DNA of 10,868 nt from Planctomycetota bacterium (GTDB lineage: Bacteria > Planctomycetota > Planctomycetia > Pirellulales > Thermoguttaceae): contig JANXQG010000476.1 of the NCBI GenBank assembly GCA_025356915.1, positions 1 to 10,868 of the forward strand, in the 5' to 3' direction. This document shows positions 1-6,518 of the stretch, in pieces (positions within the stretch are counted from its first letter, which is position 1; the number at the start of each line of letters is the position of its first letter). A model generated the notes under the pieces. The model was not told the origin of the DNA. It worked only from the letters and a program-made list of their open reading frames with translations, and made no database searches. A program made the position numbers and the translations under genes.

Positions 1-1
1 G

Positions 2-1177
2 ACCGGCACCGTCATGAACGGTTACGCCGACAGCATGTTTCTCAACATGTGGGCGATCAACCGTGAATTCCGTGAGGAATTCGACCGTAATGAACGTTCC
101 AAGTTCGTCGATCGTTTCGGCTACCGTAAGCGGGTCGTAGACCTTGAGAAGTCGGAGAAGGCAACGGTGGAGTTTGGGTCCGTCACTGATCGTGTCGAAA
201 AGTCGGCCCGTGTGACCGGTGATGCCCCTGGCGTCCTGCCGTTGTTCCTACTGCGCTACCTGCTGCCGGTCTCGGTGACGCTTCACAAAGCGGATCTTGC
301 GATCAATCTGCCCCCTTGTACGCAAGTCCGCCATGAGATCGATCCCACGCCGGAGCAGATGAGCCGCTACGTGTCGCTCCGTTCCGCTCTGGTCCAGCAA
401 ATCAAGAAAGACCGGTTTGTCGAAGACCGCGCCGGTCGACTCTTCGGTCAGCTGGCGGAGCTGCCCAGCTACCTGGATCGGGCTACTGCCGACACCGGCA
501 ATAGCGAGGGCGGATCCTTCGAGATCCGTTACCCCGAGTCGTTGGACAACGAACTCGTTGCCACGCAGGCACCCTTCGCTTCCGATGTCCTGATGCCGAA
601 GGAGCAATGGTTGGTCAACTTGGTGGAGGCCGAGTTGGCCGAAGGCCGCAACGTCATGGTTTTCAGCTGGCACCTGAATCTGTTGCCTAGGCTTTCTCGC
701 CTCCTGGAGGCCCGCACGGGCGAGAAGGCCACGATCCTCTGGGCCAATAAGGTACCTACGGCGAAACGCCAGAACTGGATCGACAAGGAAATCGTGCGCA
801 AGGAGCGCCGTATCATGTGCACGAACCCCGTGGCCATTCAGACTGGTCTCAACAATCTCGTGCACTTCTCGACGGTTATATGGATGGAGAACCCGGCTTG
901 TGGCCCGACCATCTACCGGCAGGCCATCGGCCGGATTGACCGTATTGGACAGAACAAGGAAACCCGCGTGCACTTCCCGGTGTACCGTGGTACCCTGCAG
1001 GACCAGATGCACAACTTGCTGCTGCGCAAAGTCGCGATCTCCGTGTCTACCGATGGGTTGGACCCCGAGTCTTCGCTGCAAGCGGCGGGCGTGGGAGCGG
1101 AGTCCTACCAGGCCGGTCTGTCTATCGGCAAGGAATTGTGGCGTCTGATGCAGGAATCGGAAGCTGAGGCAGCCTGA
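2..1177 (+). CDS. SNF2-family helicase, C-terminal part (5' truncated by window)
   Basis: This is the C-terminal portion of a SNF2/Rad54-like superfamily 2 DNA translocase. The frame is open to the window edge and begins in TGT-V-MN, which fits motif III (consensus LTGTPxxN), so the ATG at 14 is most likely internal. The N-terminal lobe with Walker A and DEAH lies outside the window. Helicase lobe 2 is clear: VMVFSW (around 650-670), a motif V region ending TGLNNL then STVIWME (around 840-890), and motif VI QAIGRIDRIGQ at 920-952, very close to the SNF2 consensus QAxGRxxRIGQ. The middle section (around 190-600) has no motif I recognise. SNF2 proteins translocate on double-stranded DNA and are common in phage replication and recombination modules and in some defence systems. 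Nothing ties it to the CRISPR operon 2.8 kb downstream. The family call is secure; the role is not. Confidence 0.88.
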   Translation, partial: TGTVMNGYADSMFLNMWAINREFREEFDRNERSKFVDRFGYRKRVVDLEKSEKATVEFGSVTDRVEKSARVTGDAPGVLPLFLLRYLLPVSVTLHKADLAINLPPCTQVRHEIDPTPEQMSRYVSLRSALVQQIKKDRFVEDRAGRLFGQLAELPSYLDRATADTGNSEGGSFEIRYPESLDNELVATQAPFASDVLMPKEQWLVNLVEAELAEGRNVMVFSWHLNLLPRLSRLLEARTGEKATILWANKVPTAKRQNWIDKEIVRKERRIMCTNPVAIQTGLNNLVHFSTVIWMENPACGPTIYRQAIGRIDRIGQNKETRVHFPVYRGTLQDQMHNLLLRKVAISVSTDGLDPESSLQAAGVGAESYQAGLSIGKELWRLMQESEAEAA

Positions 1178-1236
1178 TAGCCATCGGTCTTGTTCTCTGT
1201 ACGCTTGCGGTTGTCGGTGGAACGCTAGCCAACGTC

Positions 1237-1264
1237 TTGACAGATGACTCCAAGGATGTACGTT
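1237..1264 (+). promoter_or_regulatory. Possible sigma70-like promoter
   Basis: TTGACA at 1237-1242 is a perfect -35 box. It is followed after 16 nt by TACGTT (1259-1264), a poor -10 match (3 of 6). It lies in the gap after the SNF2 gene. A transcript would start near the ATG at 1271, so that gene would have almost no leader. The -10 is weak enough that this may be chance. Confidence 0.3.
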
Positions 1265-1270
1265 GAGTCT

Positions 1271-1594
1271 ATGAAGACCAGGGTCACAGCCACGCAGAAA
1301 ACATCTTGGGTCGTCGAAGAGCGAGACGACGACGGCGATAGCGTCACGGTCCATATCGTCAAGGCTGAGGACGCCCACGACGCCGCAAGGGACGCCGCGC
1401 ACCTGATCGTGGCTCGCGACCGCTACAACGACCTACAGCGCCGGGAGTTCGACAACTACTTCCCCCTTGCGACGCTCGCCGTCACCCTCGACGAGGAGGA
1501 GACCGGCGCCCCCACGATCTTCCGTGCCACGGCGAAGAAGGAGAGGGGTCACTACGGTGTCGAGTTCGACGTTGAGTGCATCGAGGAGCTGTAA
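1271..1594 (+). CDS. Hypothetical acidic protein, 107 aa
   Basis: I do not recognise this gene. It encodes a soluble, charged protein with an acidic stretch (EERDDDGD) near the N-terminus and many Asp/Glu residues throughout. It has no signal peptide or membrane segment. In-frame ATG codons at 1244, 1256 and 1271 are all possible starts. I chose 1271 because the extra residues from the earlier starts overlap a perfect TTGACA and because the sequence after 1271 looks like a natural N-terminus (MKTRVTA). No start has a good Shine-Dalgarno site: AAGGA at 1252-1256 is too far from 1271 and too close to 1256. The antisense frame is also open here but has low-complexity, Arg-rich composition typical of a shadow. 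It is the first of a run of small genes between the helicase and the cas operon. Confidence 0.6.
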   Translation: MKTRVTATQKTSWVVEERDDDGDSVTVHIVKAEDAHDAARDAAHLIVARDRYNDLQRREFDNYFPLATLAVTLDEEETGAPTIFRATAKKERGHYGVEFDVECIEEL

Positions 1595-1669
1595 GTCTAT
1601 GATTGCCAAAGAACATCGGAAGTACAGCCTCAGGTGCCCGCCGCCTGGTCGGCTTATGGGTTGATCGCT

Positions 1670-1933
1670 ATGACGAACCTGAAAGACTTGCCGGGGAAAC
1701 GTGAGATCACCGAATGGTTCGACGCCTATGTGCGTCGTGCTGGGTCATTGGCGCGTCTACAGTCTCTGACGCCCGACAAAATGTACACACTGATGGGTAG
1801 TACCTTCAGCTGGTATTGGGATGCTGAAGACGTGGGTCGCGCTCCTGGGCACGATGGTAGCCCCGACAACTTCTCCGGCCTCTACTTGTTTCTTGGTCAA
1901 CTACTGGAGTCGCGTAGAACTCCCAAACCGTAA
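1670..1933 (+). CDS. Hypothetical protein, 87 aa
   Basis: I do not recognise this gene. The ATG at 1670 gives MTNLKDLPGKREITEWF, a plausible N-terminus. A GTG at 1634 in the same frame would add 12 residues but has no ribosome site. The protein has aromatic-rich stretches (FSWYWD around residue 45 and GLYLFL near the end) and is probably a small globular protein. It ends at a TAA, and the next gene follows within 15 nt, so it is probably co-transcribed with its neighbours. Confidence 0.55.
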   Translation: MTNLKDLPGKREITEWFDAYVRRAGSLARLQSLTPDKMYTLMGSTFSWYWDAEDVGRAPGHDGSPDNFSGLYLFLGQLLESRRTPKP

Positions 1934-1947
1934 GCGTGAGTACAAAC

Positions 1948-2142
1948 ATGAAAACCACCAAAGCTACCAAAGCCGCACCACGCAAAGAGATCGAGGAGCT
2001 ACGTCACGCTGGCTTCTTCCTAGCCAACGCGGCCTACAACCTCGCACAGACTGTGGTGCTTGAGGACCACCAGCGGAAGTCTTTGACCGACGCCTACAAA
2101 GAATGGGATGCGGTGCAGCGCGCAGAAAGATCCAATCCGTGA
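1948..2142 (+). CDS. Hypothetical basic helical protein, 64 aa
   Basis: I do not recognise this gene. The N-terminus is Lys/Thr/Ala-rich (MKTTKATKAAPRK) and is followed by one or two predicted helices (EIEELRHAGFFLANAAYNLAQTV). The ATG at 1948 is preferred because GTGAG at 1936-1940 lies seven bases upstream as a weak Shine-Dalgarno site. The GTG at 1936 itself is an alternative start, four residues longer, without such a site. The stop codon overlaps the GTG start of the next gene (GTGA), which implies translational coupling. Confidence 0.55.
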   Translation: MKTTKATKAAPRKEIEELRHAGFFLANAAYNLAQTVVLEDHQRKSLTDAYKEWDAVQRAERSNP

Positions 2143-2660
2143 CCGTCTACTTGTACATCACGGAGCGCTGTGAGCCAGGTTGGTCGATCAACCCACCCGT
2201 CAGCTTGGGAAATCTCGTAGAAGCTGAGCTGCGGGACGGGATGGTACACATCACCAAGTGTGTGGTGCCCAGGATGGCACCGCGTCGTCGCCTGTCGGCA
2301 TTCGTGTTCCTCCGAGACTTTACCCCCGAGAAAGTTGGTGCGGCCTGTACAGTTGCTGCCAGGGAGGCCATCTTGGCACAGCTTCAGCCAGAGGCTTCAG
2401 TGACTCAAGCTTCGTTGAAGCCTTCCCTGGATGCTTACGGCCCTGTCTTTGGATACGCGGCACTACACGGTCTTACCGTCGATGGTGAAATCCAAGTACA
2501 CGCCAAGGACGAAACCAGCCACCTGTGGGTAACCAGAAACCTGCATCCCGTGCCAAATCCGTGCATTACACCGAGTGGCCGTACCGACTGCCATAGTAGT
2601 TACATACAGGCCGCACCTGGTACACGCCAGTGTGTCTGTGTGTTTTGCGGCAACCTCTGA
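2139..2660 (+). CDS. Hypothetical protein with Cys-rich C-terminus, 173 aa
   Basis: I do not recognise this gene. I placed the start at the GTG at 2139, which overlaps the stop of the preceding gene by four bases. The longer in-frame ATG at 2103 would lie well inside that gene and gives a less natural N-terminus. The protein starts MTVYLYITERCEPGW and has a mixed alpha/beta look. Its last 30 residues contain TDCHSS and then QCVCVFCGNL. This pattern of closely spaced Cys and His could bind a metal, but it is not a standard zinc-ribbon spacing. A 74-residue antisense frame at 2147-2371 is treated as a shadow. No function can be assigned. Confidence 0.6.
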   Translation: MTVYLYITERCEPGWSINPPVSLGNLVEAELRDGMVHITKCVVPRMAPRRRLSAFVFLRDFTPEKVGAACTVAAREAILAQLQPEASVTQASLKPSLDAYGPVFGYAALHGLTVDGEIQVHAKDETSHLWVTRNLHPVPNPCITPSGRTDCHSSYIQAAPGTRQCVCVFCGNL

Positions 2661-2673
2661 GGCATTAAGCACC

Positions 2674-2856
2674 ATGGATTGGATCACGACGCAAGTGGAC
2701 TACGGGGATGGTCCCGGCGACATCGGGCACAACTACACGTGTACGGAAAGCGGTGACCCACGAGGTTGCCGTGAACCCGTGACGGCGTTGCATGCCACAG
2801 ACTGGCAAAGGGCCGCTTGCGCCAAGCACGCCCCACAAGGGCTTGACACCCTCTGA
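2674..2856 (+). CDS. Hypothetical small Cys/His-containing protein, 60 aa
   Basis: I do not recognise this gene. The ATG at 2674 has TGAGG at 2658-2662 upstream, overlapping the stop of the previous gene, with 11-nt spacing. The protein holds three Cys and three His, including TCTESGDPRGC and, near the end, CAKH, so a metal site is possible. The last 14 nt overlap the -35 box of the promoter for the next gene. The reading frame extends upstream to 2575, but that part runs inside the preceding gene. Confidence 0.5.
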   Translation: MDWITTQVDYGDGPGDIGHNYTCTESGDPRGCREPVTALHATDWQRAACAKHAPQGLDTL

Positions 2857-2870
2857 AGGCGTGGTAAGAT
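2843..2870 (+). promoter_or_regulatory. Strong sigma70-like promoter for the coiled-coil gene
   Basis: A perfect -35 TTGACA (2843-2848) is followed by a 16-nt spacer and a -10 TAAGAT (2865-2870). The -10 is preceded by TGG, which gives an extended -10 element (TGn). Transcription would start around 2877, leaving an untranslated leader of about 80 nt before the ATG at 2958. The same CTTGACAC core and a GTAAG at the -10 recur upstream of cas5. Confidence 0.65.
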
Positions 2871-2923
2871 TGCCCCGTACGAGGTACCAGGCTATAGCCA
2901 AGTAACGTGAGAAGCAGATCGTA

Positions 2924-2937
2924 AGTTGCGTGCAACT
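2924..2937 (+). promoter_or_regulatory. Short dyad in the leader of the coiled-coil gene
   Basis: AGTTGC and GCAACT flank a 2-nt centre (AGTTGCGTGCAACT). On DNA this is an operator-like dyad. In RNA it would be a small hairpin ending 11 nt before the GAGAAG ribosome site at 2948. It lies downstream of the strong promoter, so it could bind a repressor or influence translation. It is short enough to be chance. Confidence 0.3.
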
Positions 2938-2957
2938 AGAAAGAATCGAGAAGAAAA

Positions 2958-3287
2958 ATGGCGAGTAACAATAGCGTGATGGAAAAAGATATCCTCAAAA
3001 GACTCGTGGCCGATCTGAGGAGTTGTATTTCAGATGTAGAAGCTGAAAACAGTAGACTTCACACTGAAAACAAGAGACTTTCCGCACTATTGACAGGCAT
3101 TGAAGAACGTCTGCAGTATGAAATGCGCCGCGCCGCTAAAGCTCTTGACGTAGCGGACAATGCCTCTCAGGCTGTGGGCAGCATCGCCAGGATGACACAC
3201 AGCATGAGTATGATTATGGACACGCTAGAAATGAAGCTGGATCGTGAGAACAAGATGCGCAGCAAGCTGCCGCAGAACGAACGCTAA
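2958..3287 (+). CDS. Coiled-coil protein, 109 aa
   Basis: I do not recognise the family. The protein is almost entirely helical. From about residue 10 to 60 it shows heptad spacing of Leu, Ile and Val among Glu, Lys and Arg (for example SRLHTENKRLSALL), as in a parallel coiled coil or leucine zipper. A second helical Met-rich segment follows (around residues 75-95, including MTHSMSMIMDTLEMK). It uses AAA, GAA and AGA/AGG codons more than its neighbours and is visibly more AT-rich, which hints at a separate origin. The start is supported by GAGAAG at 2948-2953. It is the first gene after the strong promoter at 2843 and is probably abundantly made, perhaps as a small oligomeric regulator, scaffold or inhibitor; that role is inference. 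Confidence 0.75.
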   Translation: MASNNSVMEKDILKRLVADLRSCISDVEAENSRLHTENKRLSALLTGIEERLQYEMRRAAKALDVADNASQAVGSIARMTHSMSMIMDTLEMKLDRENKMRSKLPQNER

Positions 3288-3290
3288 CCC

Positions 3291-3527
3291 ATGCTGCCTA
3301 TCCCGGTAGGTAAGAGCTACGAACGCGAGTTTGGCTGGATCGTCTTCGAGCGCGAGACCATGAGGGCCGCGGTGAATGTGGAGCGTGTCCGTCGTGGTCT
3401 GCCACCCGTGGACATCTCGGTCATCAAGAAGGTCGAACAAATCGCCACAGGGCACTCCGACTACGCATCCAAGTTCGCCCTCTACGCAGCGGAGCTGGCT
3501 GTCGGGGATATCGAGGTCGAACCATGA
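3291..3527 (+). CDS. Hypothetical protein, 78 aa
   Basis: I do not recognise this gene. It starts three bases after the stop of the coiled-coil gene and has no clear Shine-Dalgarno site, so it is probably translated by coupling. The protein starts MLPIPVGKSYEREFGW and is predicted to be helical in its second half (SVIKKVEQIATG, then FALYAAELAVGDIEVEP). It overlaps the next gene by ATGA, so the two are likely expressed together. Confidence 0.6.
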   Translation: MLPIPVGKSYEREFGWIVFERETMRAAVNVERVRRGLPPVDISVIKKVEQIATGHSDYASKFALYAAELAVGDIEVEP

Positions 3528-3727
3528 ACCTACGAAACGTCCAAGTCGTCGTCACCCCGCCGGGTCACGTGACCATCACGTGCTCCAGCCTGACATCTGC
3601 GGAGGAACACCAGGTCGAGAGCTTGGTACGGCTGGCGCTGCGATCCAAAGCGGGATCTGTGGATGAACGCATCCGGTCCTACGTAGCCGTGGCGACGGGG
3701 ATCGTTCCTGCTGTCGTACGGAGATGA
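3524..3727 (+). CDS. Hypothetical protein, 67 aa
   Basis: I do not recognise this gene. The ATG overlaps the TGA of the previous gene by four bases, and GAGG at 3513-3516 lies seven bases upstream. The N-terminus has beta-strand character (MNLRNVQVVVTPPGHVTITCSS). It is followed by an amphipathic helix (EEHQVESLVRLALRSKAG). The pattern suggests a small alpha/beta domain. It ends one base before the GTG start of the small membrane protein. Confidence 0.6.
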   Translation: MNLRNVQVVVTPPGHVTITCSSLTSAEEHQVESLVRLALRSKAGSVDERIRSYVAVATGIVPAVVRR

Positions 3728-3728
3728 C

Positions 3729-3863
3729 GTGACCCGCCGCGATTTCTGCATCTGGACTCTTGGGCTGTTGTTCCTCCTACTGGAAATAGCGGTAATCTTG
3801 TTCATCGTGCACAAAGGTAAACTCCTGGTTTACTTCTGTGCGCAGGAGACGATGTGCCCATGA
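3729..3863 (+). CDS. Small single-pass membrane protein, 44 aa
   Basis: This short frame starts with GTG at 3729, one base after the preceding stop. It has a good ribosome site, GGAG at 3720-3723, five bases upstream, which decides the start. The N-terminus is basic (MTRRDF). It is followed by an uninterrupted hydrophobic segment of about 20 residues (roughly WTLGLLFLLLEIAVILFIV, residues 9-27) and then HKGK and a short Cys-containing tail. The shape fits an inner-membrane anchor protein of the kind phages use for holins, superinfection-exclusion or anti-defence proteins. One helix, no partner and no lysis gene nearby mean the role cannot be fixed. Confidence 0.55.
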   Translation: MTRRDFCIWTLGLLFLLLEIAVILFIVHKGKLLVYFCAQETMCP

Positions 3864-3909
3864 CGTGCGACCTGGGGATTCGGATCCGGCATTTTAGGGG
3901 CAACGACAC

Positions 3910-3938
3910 TTGACACGTTCAAGCTTTCGACGTAAGTT
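3910..3938 (+). promoter_or_regulatory. Probable promoter of the cas operon
   Basis: TTGACA at 3910-3915 is a perfect -35 box. It is followed after 17 nt by TAAGTT (3933-3938), a weak -10 (3 of 6). It is the only promoter-like signal in the 125-nt gap before cas5. It shares the CTTGACAC core and GTAAG with the stronger promoter at 2843-2870. The predicted leader is about 45 nt and carries AGGAG at 3977-3981. The weak -10 suggests low or activated expression. Confidence 0.5.
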
Positions 3939-3988
3939 ACCCGGAGTGCAGTCCGTCACCTGCAGCAGAAACCACTAGGAGAAAGTAC

Positions 3989-4765
3989 ATGAAGAGAGTT
4001 GGACACCTACAGCACGTACGCGTGCTGGGAAAGGCTGCGTGTTTCACGCGCCCAGAATTTCGAACGGAGCGTTTCTCCAGTGTCGTTCCTTCCGTTTCGG
4101 CTGTGGAAGGACTTCTCAGTCAGGTGATGGGTCACAAGGGGGCTAGGTACGAACCCGAGTCGATCGGGTTGCTGTTTCAGCCCCGATACTTGTCTCTCAC
4201 GGGTAACGAGGTCAGGGACTTCGGAGACGGCACCCACGCGATCAATACGGAAGACCGTCGTACCCTACGGACGACCGTTCATGTGGCTGGGAATCGGCGT
4301 TTCATCAAGGTGCCCCAATTTGCATCTAAAGAGCTGCGCTGGCAGGAGTTTGCGGGGGTCGAGTTCATCCTCAATTTCAGGCTAGCGGCTGATGATGTGG
4401 ACTACCCAAAACTGAACAACATGCTGCACTCGCGGCTTCGTAACGGTCACTTTTGGAGGCAGCCGTACCTCGGTATGAGCAGCCTGACCGCTCAAATCGA
4501 ACCCGTCGCAAGTTTCTCAGATTTGACTTACCCGGAGGTGCGGTCGGATGGTCAGCGTGTACCGATGCCGATGTACACCCACGCGAACGGACTACGGACG
4601 GCTGACTATGACGCTGACTTGGGCCTATCTTTCTACGGGATCGACTGGAACGACCCTAAGCGCTACTTCTACTTCGCCCCGATGCAGGTGAGACACGGAG
4701 TTCTCAAGTACCCGACCTGGGATGAAGTTCGTGCCCTTGGCATCCGTCGCGAGGGGTCGCGATGA
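3989..4765 (+). CDS. cas5c: Cas5c (Cas5d/Csd5-type) CRISPR Cascade subunit
   Basis: This is a RAMP-fold subunit of subtype I-C Cascade. It caps the 5' handle of the crRNA, and in most I-C systems it also cuts the pre-crRNA in place of Cas6. Support comes from the N-terminal strand, the FSSVVPSVSAVEGLL segment (residues 29-43; family pattern FSxPVPTxxALxG), RLRNGHFWRQPYLG (149-162; family pattern RLxxGQCFxxPYLG) and YFYFAPMQVRHGVLKYP (226-242), which matches the family C-terminus. Length 258 is slightly above the usual 220-240. Compared from memory with Bacillus halodurans Cas5d, whose cutting residues are Tyr46, Lys116 and His117, the Lys is kept (K141). The Tyr position is V36 and the His position is L142. 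Processing by this protein may therefore be altered or lost. The start is fixed by AGGAG at 3977-3981. The stop overlaps cas8c by ATGA. Confidence 0.93.
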   Translation: MKRVGHLQHVRVLGKAACFTRPEFRTERFSSVVPSVSAVEGLLSQVMGHKGARYEPESIGLLFQPRYLSLTGNEVRDFGDGTHAINTEDRRTLRTTVHVAGNRRFIKVPQFASKELRWQEFAGVEFILNFRLAADDVDYPKLNNMLHSRLRNGHFWRQPYLGMSSLTAQIEPVASFSDLTYPEVRSDGQRVPMPMYTHANGLRTADYDADLGLSFYGIDWNDPKRYFYFAPMQVRHGVLKYPTWDEVRALGIRREGSR

Positions 4766-6435
4766 TCTCGGCTCTCTATGCGTATGCCAAGGCTCATGGT
4801 TTGGGAGATAGTCCTTGGCAGAAGCACGCTATCAACTACCGTCTGGTGCTGGGGGCATCTGGGGCGCGGCTCGAACCTTACAAAGGGCCGAAGCTGGAAG
4901 TTCTGACCGAAGCTCGGAGTAACGGCGATAAACCCTTCCACCTCTTCGATACAGAAGAGTACGTGCTCGGGCTGCCTATGGATAGCACACCCAAGGCCGG
5001 CACCCGCGCAAGGGAACGGCATGAGAAGTTCTGGGAACGAGTTGAGAGGGTCCTCACCGAAGCCGGAGCCACGCAAGCGCTCGAAGCTGTACAGACTCTC
5101 CGGGCTCAGCCGGGATGGGGCAAGCAGGTACAACTGTCTGTACCTCCCCAGGGCCATAAGCCAAAGCCGATCAAGGGCTGGATCGCTTTGGCCATAGAAG
5201 GGGATGATGGCTTTCTGCTAGAACACCCTCAAGTTCGACGGCAAGATCAGATCGCGTTCGACAACCAGATCACCGAGGGGCCGGATCGCTGTGTCATCAC
5301 GGGGAAACCGTGCAGGCATGTGCGGCTCCATGACCGCATCAAAGGGGTTCCGGGTACAGAGGGTGCAGTGGCCTTTGTAAGTTTCAAGGCCAAGACGGCC
5401 GAGTTCCAAGGCCGTCATCAGGGTGACAATCTTCACATGAGCCACGAAGCCATGAAGGGGTATGTGGCGGCGCTCAACCACCTACTGGAGAGGAGCACGG
5501 CTGTGATCGGCAAACACACCTGCCTCGCTCTTTGGGGGCCCTCTGACGCAAGTAAGATCGCGGCCGTCATCCACAAGTACACGAAGACAAGCCAACTAGA
5601 AGCTGCATGGGAAGCGCTCTCAAGCAGTTCTGATTCGGACGAGCCCCTTCACATCTTGGGTCTCAGTGGGTCCAAAGGCCGGATCGCGGTCTTGAGCTAT
5701 GACGTGATCCGCACTGGCGACGCCGTAGCGGCCTTGAAGACCTTCCATAGCTACGCCACTCGGAAGTACGTGCCTACCGTCATGCAGCTCATCCCCGAAC
5801 GTGCCTCCAAAAGCCTCGTTCCCGAGACACTCTGTTTGGGGGTCGTACGCAACCTTCTTCTCAGTAAGGACCTTCCCCCAAGCTTTATGCAGATCCTGCT
5901 TAGGGAATTGCGTCCTCGCGACATCATCTCGAATGCTACCCCAACGATGCACTGGCTGGACTTCAATCACAACCACCCCGATAGGCCTGACATGGATGTT
6001 TCCAAAGAACCGGTTCTAACCGACTACTGCCCCCATGACCACGACGGCAATGCTTACCACTTGGGTAGGCTCATTGCCCTCTTGGTCCAGATGAAGTATC
6101 AGGCTCATCGGGGAGGCTTCAGCAGTAACATCGAGCAGACGCTTCTCACGCTGGCCCAGTCTTGCCCCAGCCGTTTCTTTCGGGAGGCGGGCCGCCAGTA
6201 CCCCATCGTCGCGTCGAAGGTATCAGCACATATGAAAGACTTGTGGGCGGACACCTGCATTCGTATCACTCCAGATTTCGCGTCGTCGATCAAGCCCATC
6301 GGGCTCTCTCAGCAGGGAGTAATGTCCCTGGGGTACCACCAGCAAGCGGCATACAACCGACATCTGTCGAAGTACCGTAAGCTCCAGAGGGACAAGAAAT
6401 CCGAAGCCACGACCAACGAGCCGGCGGAGGGATAG
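4762..6435 (+). CDS. cas8c: Cas8c (Csd1) large subunit of type I-C Cascade
   Basis: This is the large subunit of I-C Cascade, which reads the PAM and helps open the target. The 557 residues are normal for the family (about 560-620). Family signatures in order are: MISALYAYAKAHGLGDSPWQ at the N-terminus, EYVLG (66-70), CVITGKPCRHVRLH then IKGVPGTEGAVAFVSF (177-208), LNHLL with an LALWG strand (238-259), HILGLSGSKGRIAVLSYDVI (297-316), AYHLGRLIALL (431-441), and the closing LGYHQQAAYNRHL (523-535). The ATG overlaps the cas5c stop, and GAGGGG at 4751-4756 is a good ribosome site, so the pair is translationally coupled. In other I-C systems an internal start in this gene also yields the small subunit Cas11c. 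An 83-nt gap with tandem repeats separates it from cas7c. Confidence 0.95.
   Translation: MISALYAYAKAHGLGDSPWQKHAINYRLVLGASGARLEPYKGPKLEVLTEARSNGDKPFHLFDTEEYVLGLPMDSTPKAGTRARERHEKFWERVERVLTEAGATQALEAVQTLRAQPGWGKQVQLSVPPQGHKPKPIKGWIALAIEGDDGFLLEHPQVRRQDQIAFDNQITEGPDRCVITGKPCRHVRLHDRIKGVPGTEGAVAFVSFKAKTAEFQGRHQGDNLHMSHEAMKGYVAALNHLLERSTAVIGKHTCLALWGPSDASKIAAVIHKYTKTSQLEAAWEALSSSSDSDEPLHILGLSGSKGRIAVLSYDVIRTGDAVAALKTFHSYATRKYVPTVMQLIPERASKSLVPETLCLGVVRNLLLSKDLPPSFMQILLRELRPRDIISNATPTMHWLDFNHNHPDRPDMDVSKEPVLTDYCPHDHDGNAYHLGRLIALLVQMKYQAHRGGFSSNIEQTLLTLAQSCPSRFFREAGRQYPIVASKVSAHMKDLWADTCIRITPDFASSIKPIGLSQQGVMSLGYHQQAAYNRHLSKYRKLQRDKKSEATTNEPAEG
5992..6435 (+). CDS. Possible internally started small subunit Cas11c
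   Basis: In characterised I-C systems the Cas8c C-terminus is also made as a separate small subunit, Cas11c, from an in-frame start just before the conserved AYxLGRLxA block. Here the ATG for Met411 (5992) sits 20 residues before AYHLGRLIALL and would give a 147-residue, mostly helical product. No convincing Shine-Dalgarno site precedes it. No separate cas11 gene exists in the window, which makes an internal product plausible. This call rests on family knowledge more than on local signals. Confidence 0.3.
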   Translation: MDVSKEPVLTDYCPHDHDGNAYHLGRLIALLVQMKYQAHRGGFSSNIEQTLLTLAQSCPSRFFREAGRQYPIVASKVSAHMKDLWADTCIRITPDFASSIKPIGLSQQGVMSLGYHQQAAYNRHLSKYRKLQRDKKSEATTNEPAEG

Positions 6436-6464
6436 CGGCCGAACGGAATCCTCGGTGTAACGTA

Positions 6465-6508
6465 CCCAACTCAAAACTCAACTCAAAACCCAACTCAAAA
6501 CTCAAATC
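6465..6508 (+). repeat. 12-nt tandem repeat between cas8c and cas7c
   Basis: Three full copies of CYCAACTCAAAA (6465-6476, 6477-6488, 6489-6500) are followed by a partial fourth copy (6501-6508), ending ten bases before the cas7c ATG. The stretch is C/A-rich, has no secondary structure and contains no stop-start overlap. An unstructured leader of this kind could act as a translation enhancer or standby site for cas7, the subunit needed in most copies. Confidence 0.85.
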
Positions 6509-6518
6509 GGAAACTTCA

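Noticed and set aside
2..1177. SNF2 helicase as part of the CRISPR system
   Set aside because: It is separated from cas5 by 2.8 kb, nine small genes and at least two promoter-like signals; no sequence link.
248..1402. 384-residue open frame on the - strand opposite the SNF2 gene
   Set aside because: It overlaps a gene with clear helicase motifs, has Arg/His/Gln-rich shadow composition, and runs into the next gene; no recognisable domain.
1599..1664. 21-residue frame starting at ATG 1599
   Set aside because: Very short, no good ribosome site at proper distance, Pro/Arg-rich out-of-frame composition.
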